Assembly: GCA_020833055.1 (NCBI GenBank)
Contig: JAJHQZ010000003.1
Coordinates: 62,001 to 126,000 of the forward strand
Direction of reading: 5' to 3'
DNA from: Candidatus Korarchaeum sp.
Lineage (GTDB): Archaea; Korarchaeota; Korarchaeia; Korarchaeales; Korarchaeaceae
Length of the DNA: 64,000 bases
Part shown: positions 52,209 to 60,389 of the stretch, one piece after another
How the letters are laid out: each line of letters starts with the position of its first letter
Position numbering within the stretch: the stretch's first letter is position 1
The notes under the pieces: generated by a model
Database searches by the model: none
What the model was told of the DNA's origin: nothing
What the model saw: only the letters and a program-made list of their open reading frames with translations
Program-made: the position numbers and the translations under genes

Positions 52209-52844
52209 ATGAAATTGCTAGCGATCTCCGATGTGCATTCATCATTCTCTAAGCTGAAGTCCTTACTAGAGAGGGAAAATTTTGATGTTATACTTATAGC
52301 TGGAGATATCTCTAATGGTGATATTAGTGATGTTAGGAAAATCCTGAAATTTGTTAAGGATTTCAGTGAGTATGTCTTCTTCGTCCCCGGTAACATGGAT
52401 CCCGCTCCCCTCCTCGAGATCAAAGAGCTCGAGGGATGCCTCAACTTACACCGTAATAAAACTTACCTAAGGGGGTACTCGATCGGCGGTGTGGGAGGAG
52501 GTCTCATCTCACCTTTCCTGACTAGAATCGAGTTCACTGATCATGAGATCTCGATTGCGCTTGAAGAACTCGGGTACGTCGATATCCTGCTGAGCCACAC
52601 CCCTCCATTCGATAGTGGGCTAGATAGAGTGAGATCGGGGCTTAGCGTCGGATCTAAATCCCTGAGGGATTACATAGAGAGGAGAGCTCCCCTACTCTGT
52701 ATCTGCGGTCACATACATGAGTCCAGGGGTATAGAGAGGATAGGGGTTACTTTCGCGATAAATCCAGGGCCTCTCTCCTGGGGGAATTATGCCATAATAG
52801 ATTTAGAGGGCAGGGAAGTGAGGCCGAAGCTCCTCAATCTCTAG
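52209..52844 (+). CDS. Calcineurin-like metallophosphoesterase
   Basis: 211 residues with the metal motifs ISDVHSS (D8, H10), IAGDISNGD, VPGNMDPAP, LSHTPPFD and CGHIHESRG. The phosphatase substrate cannot be deduced; it resembles small archaeal MJ0936/YfcE-like members. A CTAAATTCTTAAATC stretch centred near 52182 is 26 nt from the ATG. Followed by the ECF-like transporter gene. Confidence 0.87.
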   Translation: MKLLAISDVHSSFSKLKSLLERENFDVILIAGDISNGDISDVRKILKFVKDFSEYVFFVPGNMDPAPLLEIKELEGCLNLHRNKTYLRGYSIGGVGGGLISPFLTRIEFTDHEISIALEELGYVDILLSHTPPFDSGLDRVRSGLSVGSKSLRDYIERRAPLLCICGHIHESRGIERIGVTFAINPGPLSWGNYAIIDLEGREVRPKLLNL

Positions 52845-52846
52845 CC

Positions 52847-52860
52847 AAAATTTTAATTTT
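52847..52860 (+). promoter_or_regulatory. TATA box of the transporter-PanK operon
   Basis: AAAATTTTAATTTT is centred about 25 nt before ATG 52880, which supports that start. Confidence 0.5.
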
Positions 52861-52879
52861 GGTGACTCGAGCATTAGAG

Positions 52880-53413
52880 ATGGATCTGAGGGATATCGCT
52901 ATATCAGCTATAGGGGGAGCTCTGTACGCTCTCGTAGGTTACGTGAGCTGGTTAGGCCTCACTTTCTACGGCGTCAGGTTCTGGCCCTCTGTAGTGATAC
53001 CAGCGACTATATCATGCCTCTATGGAGCGAGCGTAGGCGGGTTATCCGCTGCGATAGGGATATTCATATCAGATATCGCCACTCATGGGAACGCGATCTT
53101 AAGCTTGACAGTTGGTGTTACATCTAACTTCTCATGCTTCTACATAATAGGGAAGCTCGCTGGGGGGAGTAAGTATAGCTTGAGGAGGTACCTATTAGCT
53201 TCTACTCTCGGGCTCACAGTAGGTCACTTGATAATAGGGGTGGGTCTCCTCCTCTGGAGCCAATATTTCCCCCTCCCATTTCAAGAGAGATTAACCCCGT
53301 TATCTATCGCTGCTGCACTCACGATATCATTCGTCACATTTGCTTGGGAGCTCCCATTCGCTCTCATACTAGTCCCTCCCATAGTGCATGCTGTCAAGAG
53401 GGCCGTGGGATGA
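52880..53413 (+). CDS. ECF-type transporter S component (probable pantothenate uptake)
   Basis: About 177 residues and five or six hydrophobic helices, beginning AISAIGGALYALVGYVSWLG, with small-residue motifs typical of ECF S components (vitamin-binding integral membrane subunits). Its stop overlaps the next gene's ATG (ATGA), so it is translationally coupled to a type II pantothenate kinase, which suggests pantothenate as cargo. The shared EcfA and EcfT subunits are not in the window. ATG 52880 is preferred over TTG 52859. Confidence 0.75.
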   Translation: MDLRDIAISAIGGALYALVGYVSWLGLTFYGVRFWPSVVIPATISCLYGASVGGLSAAIGIFISDIATHGNAILSLTVGVTSNFSCFYIIGKLAGGSKYSLRRYLLASTLGLTVGHLIIGVGLLLWSQYFPLPFQERLTPLSIAAALTISFVTFAWELPFALILVPPIVHAVKRAVG

Positions 53414-54267
53414 TGTTCATCATAGGGCTTGATATGGGAGGCACTACTACGAAGGGTGTCCTGCTATCTGAGGGAGGAGTTAGCTTGAAGACTCTAGTCG
53501 TCTCCTCGGATCCCTTAGCGGCAGCAGCTGGCACGATAGGGAAGATATTGACTCAAGGGGGGCTCGATATCGATGATATAGAGGCTATCGCTGCGAGCGG
53601 AGGGAGAGTGAGATCTCTCCCCAAGCGTATCCTCGGCCTCCCTCTCTTCGAAGTGGATGAGATAGAAGCTATAGGGAGGGGAGGCGCCTTCTTAGCGAGG
53701 ATGAGGGAGTGCGTAGTCGTAAGCGCTGGTACGGGGACTGCGATAGTTGAAGTCAGAGAGAGGAACTCTGGATACGATGTCAAGCATCTGGGAGGAACCG
53801 GTGTCGGAGGTGGGACCCTTTTAGGCTTAGGAAAGCTCTTACTCGGTAGATCATCTATAGAATCCCTCCTTGAACTAGCATCGAAGGGGAACTCTGAGAA
53901 CCTAGATCTCAAGGTAGGAGATATAGTGGGGGGTCCAGTGGGGAAGTTGGATGTCAACACCACTGCCTCAAACTTCGGGAGGTTAGTAGATGACGCTAAG
54001 CAGGAGGACATCGCTGCAGCCCTCGTTAATATGGTGGGGCAAGTGATCGGGGTCGTCTCAATCTTCGCAGCTAAGTCAGCGGGATTGGAAGATAAAATAG
54101 TCCTCGTCGGAGGATTGGCGAGTTATGAACTGATAGTTGAGGCAATAAGGAGACCTATAAAGCTCTTCGGTGGTAGTCTAATCGTCCCAGAGGATCCCCA
54201 ATACGCTACTGCATTAGGCGCATCTCTTAAGCTATTCTCCTCCCTCACATCCTTAGTGAGGGGTTAA
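53410..54267 (+). CDS. Type II pantothenate kinase-like ASKHA-fold kinase
   Basis: About 285 residues. The phosphate-1 motif IGLDMGGTTTKGVL, VVSAGTGTAIVEV and HLGGTGVGGGTLLGLGKLL match PanK type II (CoaW/Fumble); DPQYATALGAS ends the fold. It would phosphorylate pantothenate. Archaea usually use pantoate kinase instead, so this salvage enzyme is notable. Coupled with the upstream transporter (4-nt overlap) and with the Nudix-like gene (1-nt overlap). Confidence 0.8.
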   Translation: MMFIIGLDMGGTTTKGVLLSEGGVSLKTLVVSSDPLAAAAGTIGKILTQGGLDIDDIEAIAASGGRVRSLPKRILGLPLFEVDEIEAIGRGGAFLARMRECVVVSAGTGTAIVEVRERNSGYDVKHLGGTGVGGGTLLGLGKLLLGRSSIESLLELASKGNSENLDLKVGDIVGGPVGKLDVNTTASNFGRLVDDAKQEDIAAALVNMVGQVIGVVSIFAAKSAGLEDKIVLVGGLASYELIVEAIRRPIKLFGGSLIVPEDPQYATALGASLKLFSSLTSLVRG

Positions 54268-54968
54268 TGACTGTAAGCTATACAGTAGAACTGAGAGGGG
54301 CTGTCATCAAGGGAGATAGCTTGCTCTTGATAAGGGAGAAGGGTAAGAAGGATTGGTCTATCCCCGGAGACTTAGTTGAGCCTGGAAGGAGTTTCAGGGA
54401 TTCCTTAAGGGGGATTATATCGGATTCCACTGGCGTCCATGCCGAAGTCATTAGAGCTATCGATGTGAGCGATGAAGCGGATGCAGAGCATAGGATACGC
54501 ATAACTTACCTCTGCAAGCCGGTCTCAGGGAAACTGAGGCCCGGGAGGGGAGCTAAGGAAGTGAGGTGGGTCGAGCTCAGTAAGGCCACTGAACTACCTC
54601 TCTCAGGAGCTGCTAGAGAGGCAGTGAATATCCTGACCTCAAAGTTCGCACTCTTCATCAGGAATAGGGACTTGAGGAGGGTGATCATAGGGGTCCCTAG
54701 GGGGCACGTCCACAAAAGGGTAGTTATGGAGCTCTTTGATGGGATAATAGTACTTCATGAGGCGACTGTTGAGAACATCGTCAGGGCTTTCGTAGAGGTA
54801 GAGATGCACCCATCCAGGAGAGCGATAGTGCTAGAGGGGAGGGAGTTAGAGAGGAGGAAGGAAGGTTATTCAAAGTACCAACTCCTTGAGGTCGAGATGA
54901 GCGATGAGGAAGTCGAGAATATGATAACCGAGATCCTGGGCCTCGGTAGTGAGAGAAGTGAAGATTAA
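54267..54968 (+). CDS. Nudix-like protein with degenerate catalytic box and extra C-terminal domain
   Basis: 233 residues. Residues 1-125 follow the Nudix fold (GAVIKGDSLLLIREKGKKDWSIPGDLVEPG), but the box reads SFRDSLRGIISDSTGV, lacking the REUxEE glutamates, so hydrolysis is unlikely. Residues about 130-233 are an unidentified domain (RRVIIGVPRGHVHKRVVMEL). Translated together with the PanK-like gene (1-nt overlap), it may be a sensor or regulator of NAD or CoA metabolism. Function unknown. Confidence 0.72.
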   Translation: MTVSYTVELRGAVIKGDSLLLIREKGKKDWSIPGDLVEPGRSFRDSLRGIISDSTGVHAEVIRAIDVSDEADAEHRIRITYLCKPVSGKLRPGRGAKEVRWVELSKATELPLSGAAREAVNILTSKFALFIRNRDLRRVIIGVPRGHVHKRVVMELFDGIIVLHEATVENIVRAFVEVEMHPSRRAIVLEGRELERRKEGYSKYQLLEVEMSDEEVENMITEILGLGSERSED

Positions 54969-54990
54969 AAAGTTGTACTTAAATCTCAGT

Positions 54991-55047
54991 GGGGGATGAG
55001 GAGGAGTTACTCCATAGATGCGAGATGACCTCTCAGGTGCTGCTGAC
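54991..55047 (+). ncRNA. Possible C/D box sRNA or structured 5' leader before nadM
   Basis: A GGGATGA C-like box follows a G run at about 54991, GAGATGA resembles a C' box, and CTGACCCC supplies a D box plus a C run that could pair with the 5' G run. A hairpin GGAG/CTCC lies between. The boxes each have one mismatch and D' is not clear, so this is a weak call; a TTAAAAAG box lies about 25 nt upstream. Confidence 0.22.
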
Positions 55048-55061
55048 CCCGGGTGTTAGGG

Positions 55062-55592
55062 ATGATCAGGAGAGCCCTCGTCATAGGGAGGTTTCAACCC
55101 CTCCATCACGGTCATCTCTACTTGTTCAGGTACGCTCTATCTAGAGCTGAGGAGTTAGTGATAGGTATAGGGAGCTCTCAATTCTGCTGCCAGCCGAGGA
55201 ACCCCCTCTCAGCTGGGGAGAGGATGGAGCTCATAGTGAGGACGTTGAGGAGGGAGGGCTTCCCAATGGAGAGGATATTCATATCCTGCATACCAGATAC
55301 TCAATCCCCCGAGGAGAATTGGGGACTTATAGTCTTGGATAGAGTTCCCAGAGTAGATATCGCTTTCTCTAATGATCCTGAGACAGTGAGGTGCCTTAAG
55401 GAAGTTGGATTGCATGTAGAGAACGTCCCCTTCTTCAAGAGGGAGATTTATGAAGCCACTAAGATAAGGGAGCTCATATTGAAGGGAGATAGTTCTTGGA
55501 AGTCTTTAGTACCGGAATCTTCACTCGACTTCCTCATTGAAGTGGATTTTGAGGGTAGAGTGAGGAGGTCCGCGGGGAATAATTCACTCTGA
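55062..55592 (+). CDS. nadM: Nicotinamide-nucleotide adenylyltransferase
   Basis: About 176 residues. The nucleotidyltransferase motif VIGRFQPLHHGHLY is at the N-terminus, with EATKIRELILKG as the second ATP-binding motif. It makes NAD from NMN and ATP; archaeal NadM is this size. ATG 55062 gives the usual start; GTG 55053 is possible. The stop overlaps the convergent PIN ATPase gene by 9 nt. Confidence 0.94.
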   Translation: MIRRALVIGRFQPLHHGHLYLFRYALSRAEELVIGIGSSQFCCQPRNPLSAGERMELIVRTLRREGFPMERIFISCIPDTQSPEENWGLIVLDRVPRVDIAFSNDPETVRCLKEVGLHVENVPFFKREIYEATKIRELILKGDSSWKSLVPESSLDFLIEVDFEGRVRRSAGNNSL

Positions 55593-57173
55593 TGGGAATT
55601 CGTACTCCTCGCTCCTCTCCCCTGGGACTACCCTCAAATTCTCGTTCTTTATAGCTTCTAGGATCTTCCTTCCAAGAGGGCTGCTCTTCGCAAGCGTTAT
55701 CCTCCCCCTCGAATCTGTGACTAATGTGACCACTTCCCTCTCACCCGAGTAGATAGTCACTTCGGTATCTGACATAGCCGGACCTAAGTCCAGTATTATC
55801 GTGTGCTTCCTCCTCTTCAACCTGAACTTAGGGGCTCCCTCTACTAAGGGCTCTTTAATTGAGATAGGCATCACTATTACCTCCTCCCCAAATGTGTAAA
55901 TCTCGTACTCTACTGTATCCGTCTCGAAGTCCTTAACTAAGACCACTGGCCTCGCTAGAGCTACATCCCTCATCCCCGTCGGCATCTTCACCGTTATCTT
56001 CAGGGAGTATACTTTCTCGATCCTCCCGTCCTTTATGAATATGACAGTATCGACTACGTGAGGAAGGACTCCTAAGTCCACTCTATCTATGAACCTCTGT
56101 ATCGCCTCTATCGGGAAGCCGCAGTGAACGACACCAACCATCCCTACACCAGCTAGCCTCATATCCACGAATATCTTGAAGTCTTGAGTCTTCCTCATCT
56201 CATCGAATATCACGTAATCCGGCCTGACTAAGAGGAGGAGATCTGCTGTGTTCTCGAAGGAACCAGCTAGCTTCCCGTATTGAGTTATCTCGGGCCCTAC
56301 TTGTAGGTCCCTGGGTGACTCGAGTGTCTTCACTATCCTCCCCTTCTCCCTATAGAACTCCGCTAATGCGCTCGCGAAAGTCGTCTTTCCAGCGCCCGGA
56401 GGTCCAGCTATCAAGATACCTTCAGCTCTCTCACTCAACCTCCTCTTCAGCTTATCGCTCAAGTTGTAATCATCTAAAGTGACCTTGACGAGGGGTCTGA
56501 CAGCAGTTATCTCGATACCATCTGAGAATGGGGGGAAGGCCGCCAATACCCTGAGATCCCCGAGTTGCACTATGTAAGCATCGTCGTACATCACCTCTAT
56601 GAACGCGTCTATCCCCGTCTTCGCTCTCTCCAGTATTTCGTAAGCTATCGTCCTCACTTCGAATTCCTCCAGTTTCTTATCCGAGAGCTTAACTAATCTG
56701 AAGTTCCCTGGACGTCCTTTCTTCGCCATAGGTGGGGCTCCTTCTTTCAGATGGACGCTCATCGTCTCCTCGTCGAAGTAGTCATATATCCTCAGTCCAT
56801 CCATCCTAGGGCCTATGTAATGGACATCCACTCCCCTAGCTAGTAGGGATAGGGTGGTTATCCTGTCCCCTGTGAGGACCTTCGCTGAGAACTTCTTAGC
56901 TAGTTCCTGTAGAGCGTCTATCCCCTTCCCCCTATGACCCTCGACCTTCACTTCCTCTATGTAACCCTCCCTCGCGAGTTCTTGAAGCCATATTATCTCC
57001 CCTAAAGCGCCCACACTGAACCTATCTCCTCTTAGAGCATCTTCCTCTATCTTAGAGAGTACTTCTTCCGGTATTATGAGCTTAGATCCCTTTATCATAG
57101 AGTATCCCGGCTCATATCTCGCTAGAGATCTCATCAGCACGTCTGAACTCAGCACGTATATTGAATCACTCAT
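55584..57173 (-). CDS. PIN-domain / KH ATPase (archaeal PINc-VirB11-like)
   Basis: 529 residues. Residues 1-130 are a PIN nuclease domain (YVLSSDVLMRSLA, TGDRITTLSLLARG), then a VirB11/PilT-like ATPase with Walker A IAGPPGAGKTTFASALAEF near 265 and Walker B PDYVIFDEMRKT, and a KH-like C-terminus (about 460-529). The family is widespread in archaea, presumably a ribonuclease-ATPase in RNA quality control; its role is unproven. The ATG lies 26 nt from a TATA box shared with the IPK gene. Confidence 0.88.
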   Translation of the reverse strand: MSDSIYVLSSDVLMRSLARYEPGYSMIKGSKLIIPEEVLSKIEEDALRGDRFSVGALGEIIWLQELAREGYIEEVKVEGHRGKGIDALQELAKKFSAKVLTGDRITTLSLLARGVDVHYIGPRMDGLRIYDYFDEETMSVHLKEGAPPMAKKGRPGNFRLVKLSDKKLEEFEVRTIAYEILERAKTGIDAFIEVMYDDAYIVQLGDLRVLAAFPPFSDGIEITAVRPLVKVTLDDYNLSDKLKRRLSERAEGILIAGPPGAGKTTFASALAEFYREKGRIVKTLESPRDLQVGPEITQYGKLAGSFENTADLLLLVRPDYVIFDEMRKTQDFKIFVDMRLAGVGMVGVVHCGFPIEAIQRFIDRVDLGVLPHVVDTVIFIKDGRIEKVYSLKITVKMPTGMRDVALARPVVLVKDFETDTVEYEIYTFGEEVIVMPISIKEPLVEGAPKFRLKRRKHTIILDLGPAMSDTEVTIYSGEREVVTLVTDSRGRITLAKSSPLGRKILEAIKNENLRVVPGERSEEYEFPSE

Positions 57174-57195
57174 CTCACTAAGTTCCGATCAACCG

Positions 57196-57203
57196 TTATA
57201 AAT
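57196..57203. promoter_or_regulatory. Shared symmetric TATA box between the PIN ATPase and IPK genes
   Basis: TTATAAAT is centred 26 nt from the minus ATG 57173 and 24 nt from the plus ATG 57223. It contains the palindrome TTATAA, so it can be read in both directions. Confidence 0.6.
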
Positions 57204-57222
57204 GATAACTTCAGATCGAGGT

Positions 57223-57957
57223 ATGCTTTACGTAAAACTCGGGGGCTCCCTGATAACACTCAAGAAGGAGGGGAGAAGGGAGATAAGGTTAGATGTCCTC
57301 AGGAGAATTTCTAATGAAATTAAGAGCATAATGAATGACTTCAAGATATTTCTAGCTCATGGGGCTGGGCAGTATGGACATGAGCCCGCTCTGAGGAGCG
57401 GTCTACATTTGGGGATGGGGGATCGGAATAGGATAGGGGCCTCGGAGACGATGATAGGAGTGAGCGAGCTCAACGTGAGGGTCGCGAGCATAATGATGGA
57501 GGAGGGAATACCTGTAGCCCCTTTCCCACCCAGATCGATTATGAGGAGGTACCGTGGGAAGGTACTCTGCGAGACCTCTTCATTGAGGGAACTCATTAAA
57601 GTAGGATTCATACCATTAACTCACGGCGACCTGATACCAGACGATGAGAGGGGGGTATACATACTCTCTGCCGATGAGATACCCCTCCACTTGGACCTAG
57701 GGTTCGAGAAAGTGATATACCTCATAGATGAACCCGGAGTCCTCGACGAAACTGGGAAAGTGATTCCCGTTATTAATAGGAGCTCACTCGAGGGCATGAG
57801 CTTCCCCTCCTTAGATGCGACTGGATCTATGAGGGGAAAGCTCGAATCCGCTATTAAACTAGCTGAGAGGGGGATCGAAGTGAGGATCTCAGGTTACAGG
57901 GAAACCGGAGATTTAATTAGAGCAATTAATGGAGAAATAGGGACAAAAGTTATCTAA
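57223..57957 (+). CDS. ipk: Isopentenyl phosphate kinase
   Basis: About 244 residues of the amino-acid-kinase fold: YVKLGGSLITLK, AHGAGQYGHEPA with the catalytic His, LTHGDLIPDD and DATGSMRGKLESAI. It phosphorylates isopentenyl phosphate to the diphosphate in the archaeal mevalonate pathway, for ether lipids. ATG 57223 is favoured over 57202, which lies in the TATA box. The stop overlaps DUF655 by 8 nt. Confidence 0.9.
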   Translation: MLYVKLGGSLITLKKEGRREIRLDVLRRISNEIKSIMNDFKIFLAHGAGQYGHEPALRSGLHLGMGDRNRIGASETMIGVSELNVRVASIMMEEGIPVAPFPPRSIMRRYRGKVLCETSSLRELIKVGFIPLTHGDLIPDDERGVYILSADEIPLHLDLGFEKVIYLIDEPGVLDETGKVIPVINRSSLEGMSFPSLDATGSMRGKLESAIKLAERGIEVRISGYRETGDLIRAINGEIGTKVI

Positions 57958-58525
57958 TTTCCTCTTCCTCAATTTCTAATATTTCCTTGGGTGCCACAAG
58001 TATATAATATTTATCCTTACCCATCATCTCATCCATCACTCTCCTCACTATAAGCTCCGCGGGGTCCTTTATACCAGCTCTCTCAGCGAGATCTGAGAAA
58101 CTAGAGAAGGGCTTCTTCGCTCTCTCCTCGAGTATCTTTAAGAGAGTCTTTTTACCTATCCCAGGTAGTAGCTCGAGTTGATGTAGCCTAGTAGTCACGG
58201 GAACGCTTTCATTGAACAAATTGATGAAGAATTGTTCCCCCTCTCTCACTATCCTTGAGATAACGGATTCCAGGATCATCTTAGCTGTCGGGGGGAGTTC
58301 CTCATACGTGAGGTATCTCACGAACTTACTGACCTCCTTCCTAGCCCCCTTACCTACGTATATCTTATCCATTACATTGACATTGACGTTGGGCCTAAGG
58401 ACAAATTCCATGAGTATGAAATACCTATCTCCGACTAACTGGACCCTCCTCTTAGCCTCATCCACATATAGGACGTAAGCCCAGCTATCGTGAGGTCTCC
58501 TCCTGCCTTGCGCAAGCCTCCACAT
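57950..58525 (-). CDS. DUF655 family protein with helix-hairpin-helix
   Basis: 191 residues. A beta-rich N-terminus (SWAYVLYVDEAKRRVQLVGDRYF read across two strands) is followed by an HhH region LLPGIGKKTLLKILEER near 117-133. DUF655 is a conserved archaeal nucleic-acid-binding family usually encoded after Rpb4, as here. Last gene of the long ribosomal operon. Function unknown. Stop overlaps ipk. Confidence 0.9.
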   Translation of the reverse strand: MWRLAQGRRRPHDSWAYVLYVDEAKRRVQLVGDRYFILMEFVLRPNVNVNVMDKIYVGKGARKEVSKFVRYLTYEELPPTAKMILESVISRIVREGEQFFINLFNESVPVTTRLHQLELLPGIGKKTLLKILEERAKKPFSSFSDLAERAGIKDPAELIVRRVMDEMMGKDKYYILVAPKEILEIEEEEIR

Positions 58526-58546
58526 TTTGAGACACCGATTATTCTT

Positions 58547-58909
58547 TTATCCTCTGAGGGACTTCAATAAATTAAGCATTTCCTTATAGTCCTGTTGGCT
58601 GAGCAATGGATAATCCTTGAAGAGGTATGCCCTCAGCTCTTCCTCGTCCTCAGGGAGGACGTTTACTAACATAACAGCGTGTTCTTCCTTCAGTTTGAAC
58701 TTATTCATGAGTTCCTCCACAGCTTCCCTAGCTCTCTTAGGATCGGATACTTTAGTGAACTTCGATAAGTATATGAGGAGCCTCCTCTGATCTAGAGTCA
58801 AGGATTCAACTGCTGAGGACCATCTATCGAACACTAAAGCCTTGACTTCAGCTAACGTGAGAGCTCTCTTATTATGAGGTCCTCTCTCATTCGAATCCAT
58901 AATCCTCAT
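58547..58909 (-). CDS. rpoF: RNA polymerase subunit Rpb4 (RpoF)
   Basis: 120 residues, all helical, with the HRDC-like C-terminal part KFKLKEEHAVMLVNVLPEDEEELRAYL. Rpb4 pairs with Rpb7 to form the polymerase stalk. Overlaps L21e by 4 nt, and is followed by DUF655, the conserved archaeal order. ATG 58909 or 58900. Confidence 0.92.
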   Translation of the reverse strand: MRIMDSNERGPHNKRALTLAEVKALVFDRWSSAVESLTLDQRRLLIYLSKFTKVSDPKRAREAVEELMNKFKLKEEHAVMLVNVLPEDEEELRAYLFKDYPLLSQQDYKEMLNLLKSLRG

Positions 58910-59202
58910 CCTGCGTGCTTCTTGAGGTGGACGGGGAGGACTATCAAGTGCTTCGTCTTACCACCTATCTTGACGTCCACGAGATAAGCTTCTCCTCTCT
59001 TACCAGTCACGACACCCACCTTTCCCTGATATCTCCTGTGAGGCATCCCCCTTCTGATCGATGGTTCCACATCTATTACTACTTTATCGCCCACTTCGAA
59101 TTCCTTGAGGAACTTCGCAGGGGATGGCCTGCCCCTCTCACGCGGGCTCTTCGATAGGAAGTCCCTCGACTTATGGAGGAACCCAGCTGATCTCCTACCC
59201 AT
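58906..59202 (-). CDS. rpl21e: 50S ribosomal protein L21e
   Basis: 98 residues: basic N-terminus (SKSPRERGRPSPAKFLKEF), then an SH3-like barrel with GDKVVIDVEPSIRRGMPHRRYQGKVG spread over two strands and a VLPVHLKKH end. Component of the large subunit. Between pus10 and rpoF. Confidence 0.95.
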   Translation of the reverse strand: MGRRSAGFLHKSRDFLSKSPRERGRPSPAKFLKEFEVGDKVVIDVEPSIRRGMPHRRYQGKVGVVTGKRGEAYLVDVKIGGKTKHLIVLPVHLKKHAG

Positions 59203-59216
59203 GCACCCTCACCACT

Positions 59217-60389
59217 TTACTCAACCATCACCTCGAGTACATCTAGTTCACTACAAAAAGATTTTTTCCCCAGGATCTCGGTCACACTGGGACTAGTCCT
59301 TCCATCATCCCCACTGATGAGTTCCTTAACGTAAAGTCCACCATCGCATAGGACAAATAACTCAAATTTTTTGTCATCTATCCTCTTGAAATTCACCTCG
59401 TATACCCTCTTCAATCTAGTTATATCGGACCTCCTCCAGAGAACTCTCTTAGGTGTCCTCTGCTTTACCAGAGCCCCCTCTAGCCTCTTCAAGAGCAGGA
59501 GCTCCTCGTCACTAATTCCCCCCTCTACTTCTACTAAAGCTCTATATAATTTTTTAACGTTCGGTGATTTTTCCTTTAATATTCTTATTCTCTCTCTCGA
59601 GGAAAATTCCAAATTTCTAACTTCAATTAGGCCAGCTGCTCTCTTATTTATCTCAGATTCCAGCTCCCTCAGATCCGCGTTCCTCTTCCTAGGGCTCACT
59701 AACTCCATCACGAACGGCCTCCCCTCACCTAACATTCTAGCGTCTACGTCTTCCCTCCCGGCCCCGTGAAGGACGTAATCTTCAGCTGAGAAGAACTCCC
59801 TCATAACCTCTCCTATAATACCCTCAACGCTTCCCTGAGGGATCTTGCCCTTCCAATTGCATGCCTCACATCCCCTACCCCCGCACGCAGAACACTTCCT
59901 CCTCGATTGAGAGATCCCCCTCTGAAGCTTCCTATACCTACCGGAGATGAATACAGGGGCTAATTCTAACTTGACATCCCCTCCCTCGAGATCGAATATC
60001 AGGATAGCATCTGGATCCTGACTTATCTTGATGCCAGTGAGGGAATTCAACGCTAAATCTAGTAATTTCGTCAGAGTGACCTTGAGGGACCTCATCGCTG
60101 GAGGGTTGTAATTCGCTCTTATCCTGTCCTCTCTCTCTATCAAGATATCTGGTAGCGAGACGCCCGCTTTCAATGACGATATCTCCACCCCTTCGAGCTT
60201 ACTCAAGGCCTTTCTCAGCATCCCCCCGAGCTCTCTACTCAAGAGTCCACCGCAGAGATCACAACTCTCCCCTGAGGGGCTCTCAGAATTCAGCAGACTC
60301 AACAACTTATTCAGGAGCCTGCCTATCGGTCTACCCAGTATGCTGGCCTCACAGAACTCACAGAGGACGATCCCCCTGAGCTCATCCAC
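59217..60389 (-). CDS. pus10: tRNA pseudouridine synthase Pus10
   Basis: 390 residues. N-terminal zinc-binding Cys pairs (C10-x2-C13, C43-x2-C46) precede a THUMP-like part; the catalytic domain carries GREDVDARMLG near 211-221. A second Cys cluster CSACGGRGCEAC at 166-177 resembles a zinc ribbon. It makes pseudouridine 54/55 in tRNA. The start overlaps srp54 by 8 nt. Confidence 0.92.
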   Translation of the reverse strand: MDELRGIVLCEFCEASILGRPIGRLLNKLLSLLNSESPSGESCDLCGGLLSRELGGMLRKALSKLEGVEISSLKAGVSLPDILIEREDRIRANYNPPAMRSLKVTLTKLLDLALNSLTGIKISQDPDAILIFDLEGGDVKLELAPVFISGRYRKLQRGISQSRRKCSACGGRGCEACNWKGKIPQGSVEGIIGEVMREFFSAEDYVLHGAGREDVDARMLGEGRPFVMELVSPRKRNADLRELESEINKRAAGLIEVRNLEFSSRERIRILKEKSPNVKKLYRALVEVEGGISDEELLLLKRLEGALVKQRTPKRVLWRRSDITRLKRVYEVNFKRIDDKKFELFVLCDGGLYVKELISGDDGRTSPSVTEILGKKSFCSELDVLEVMVE

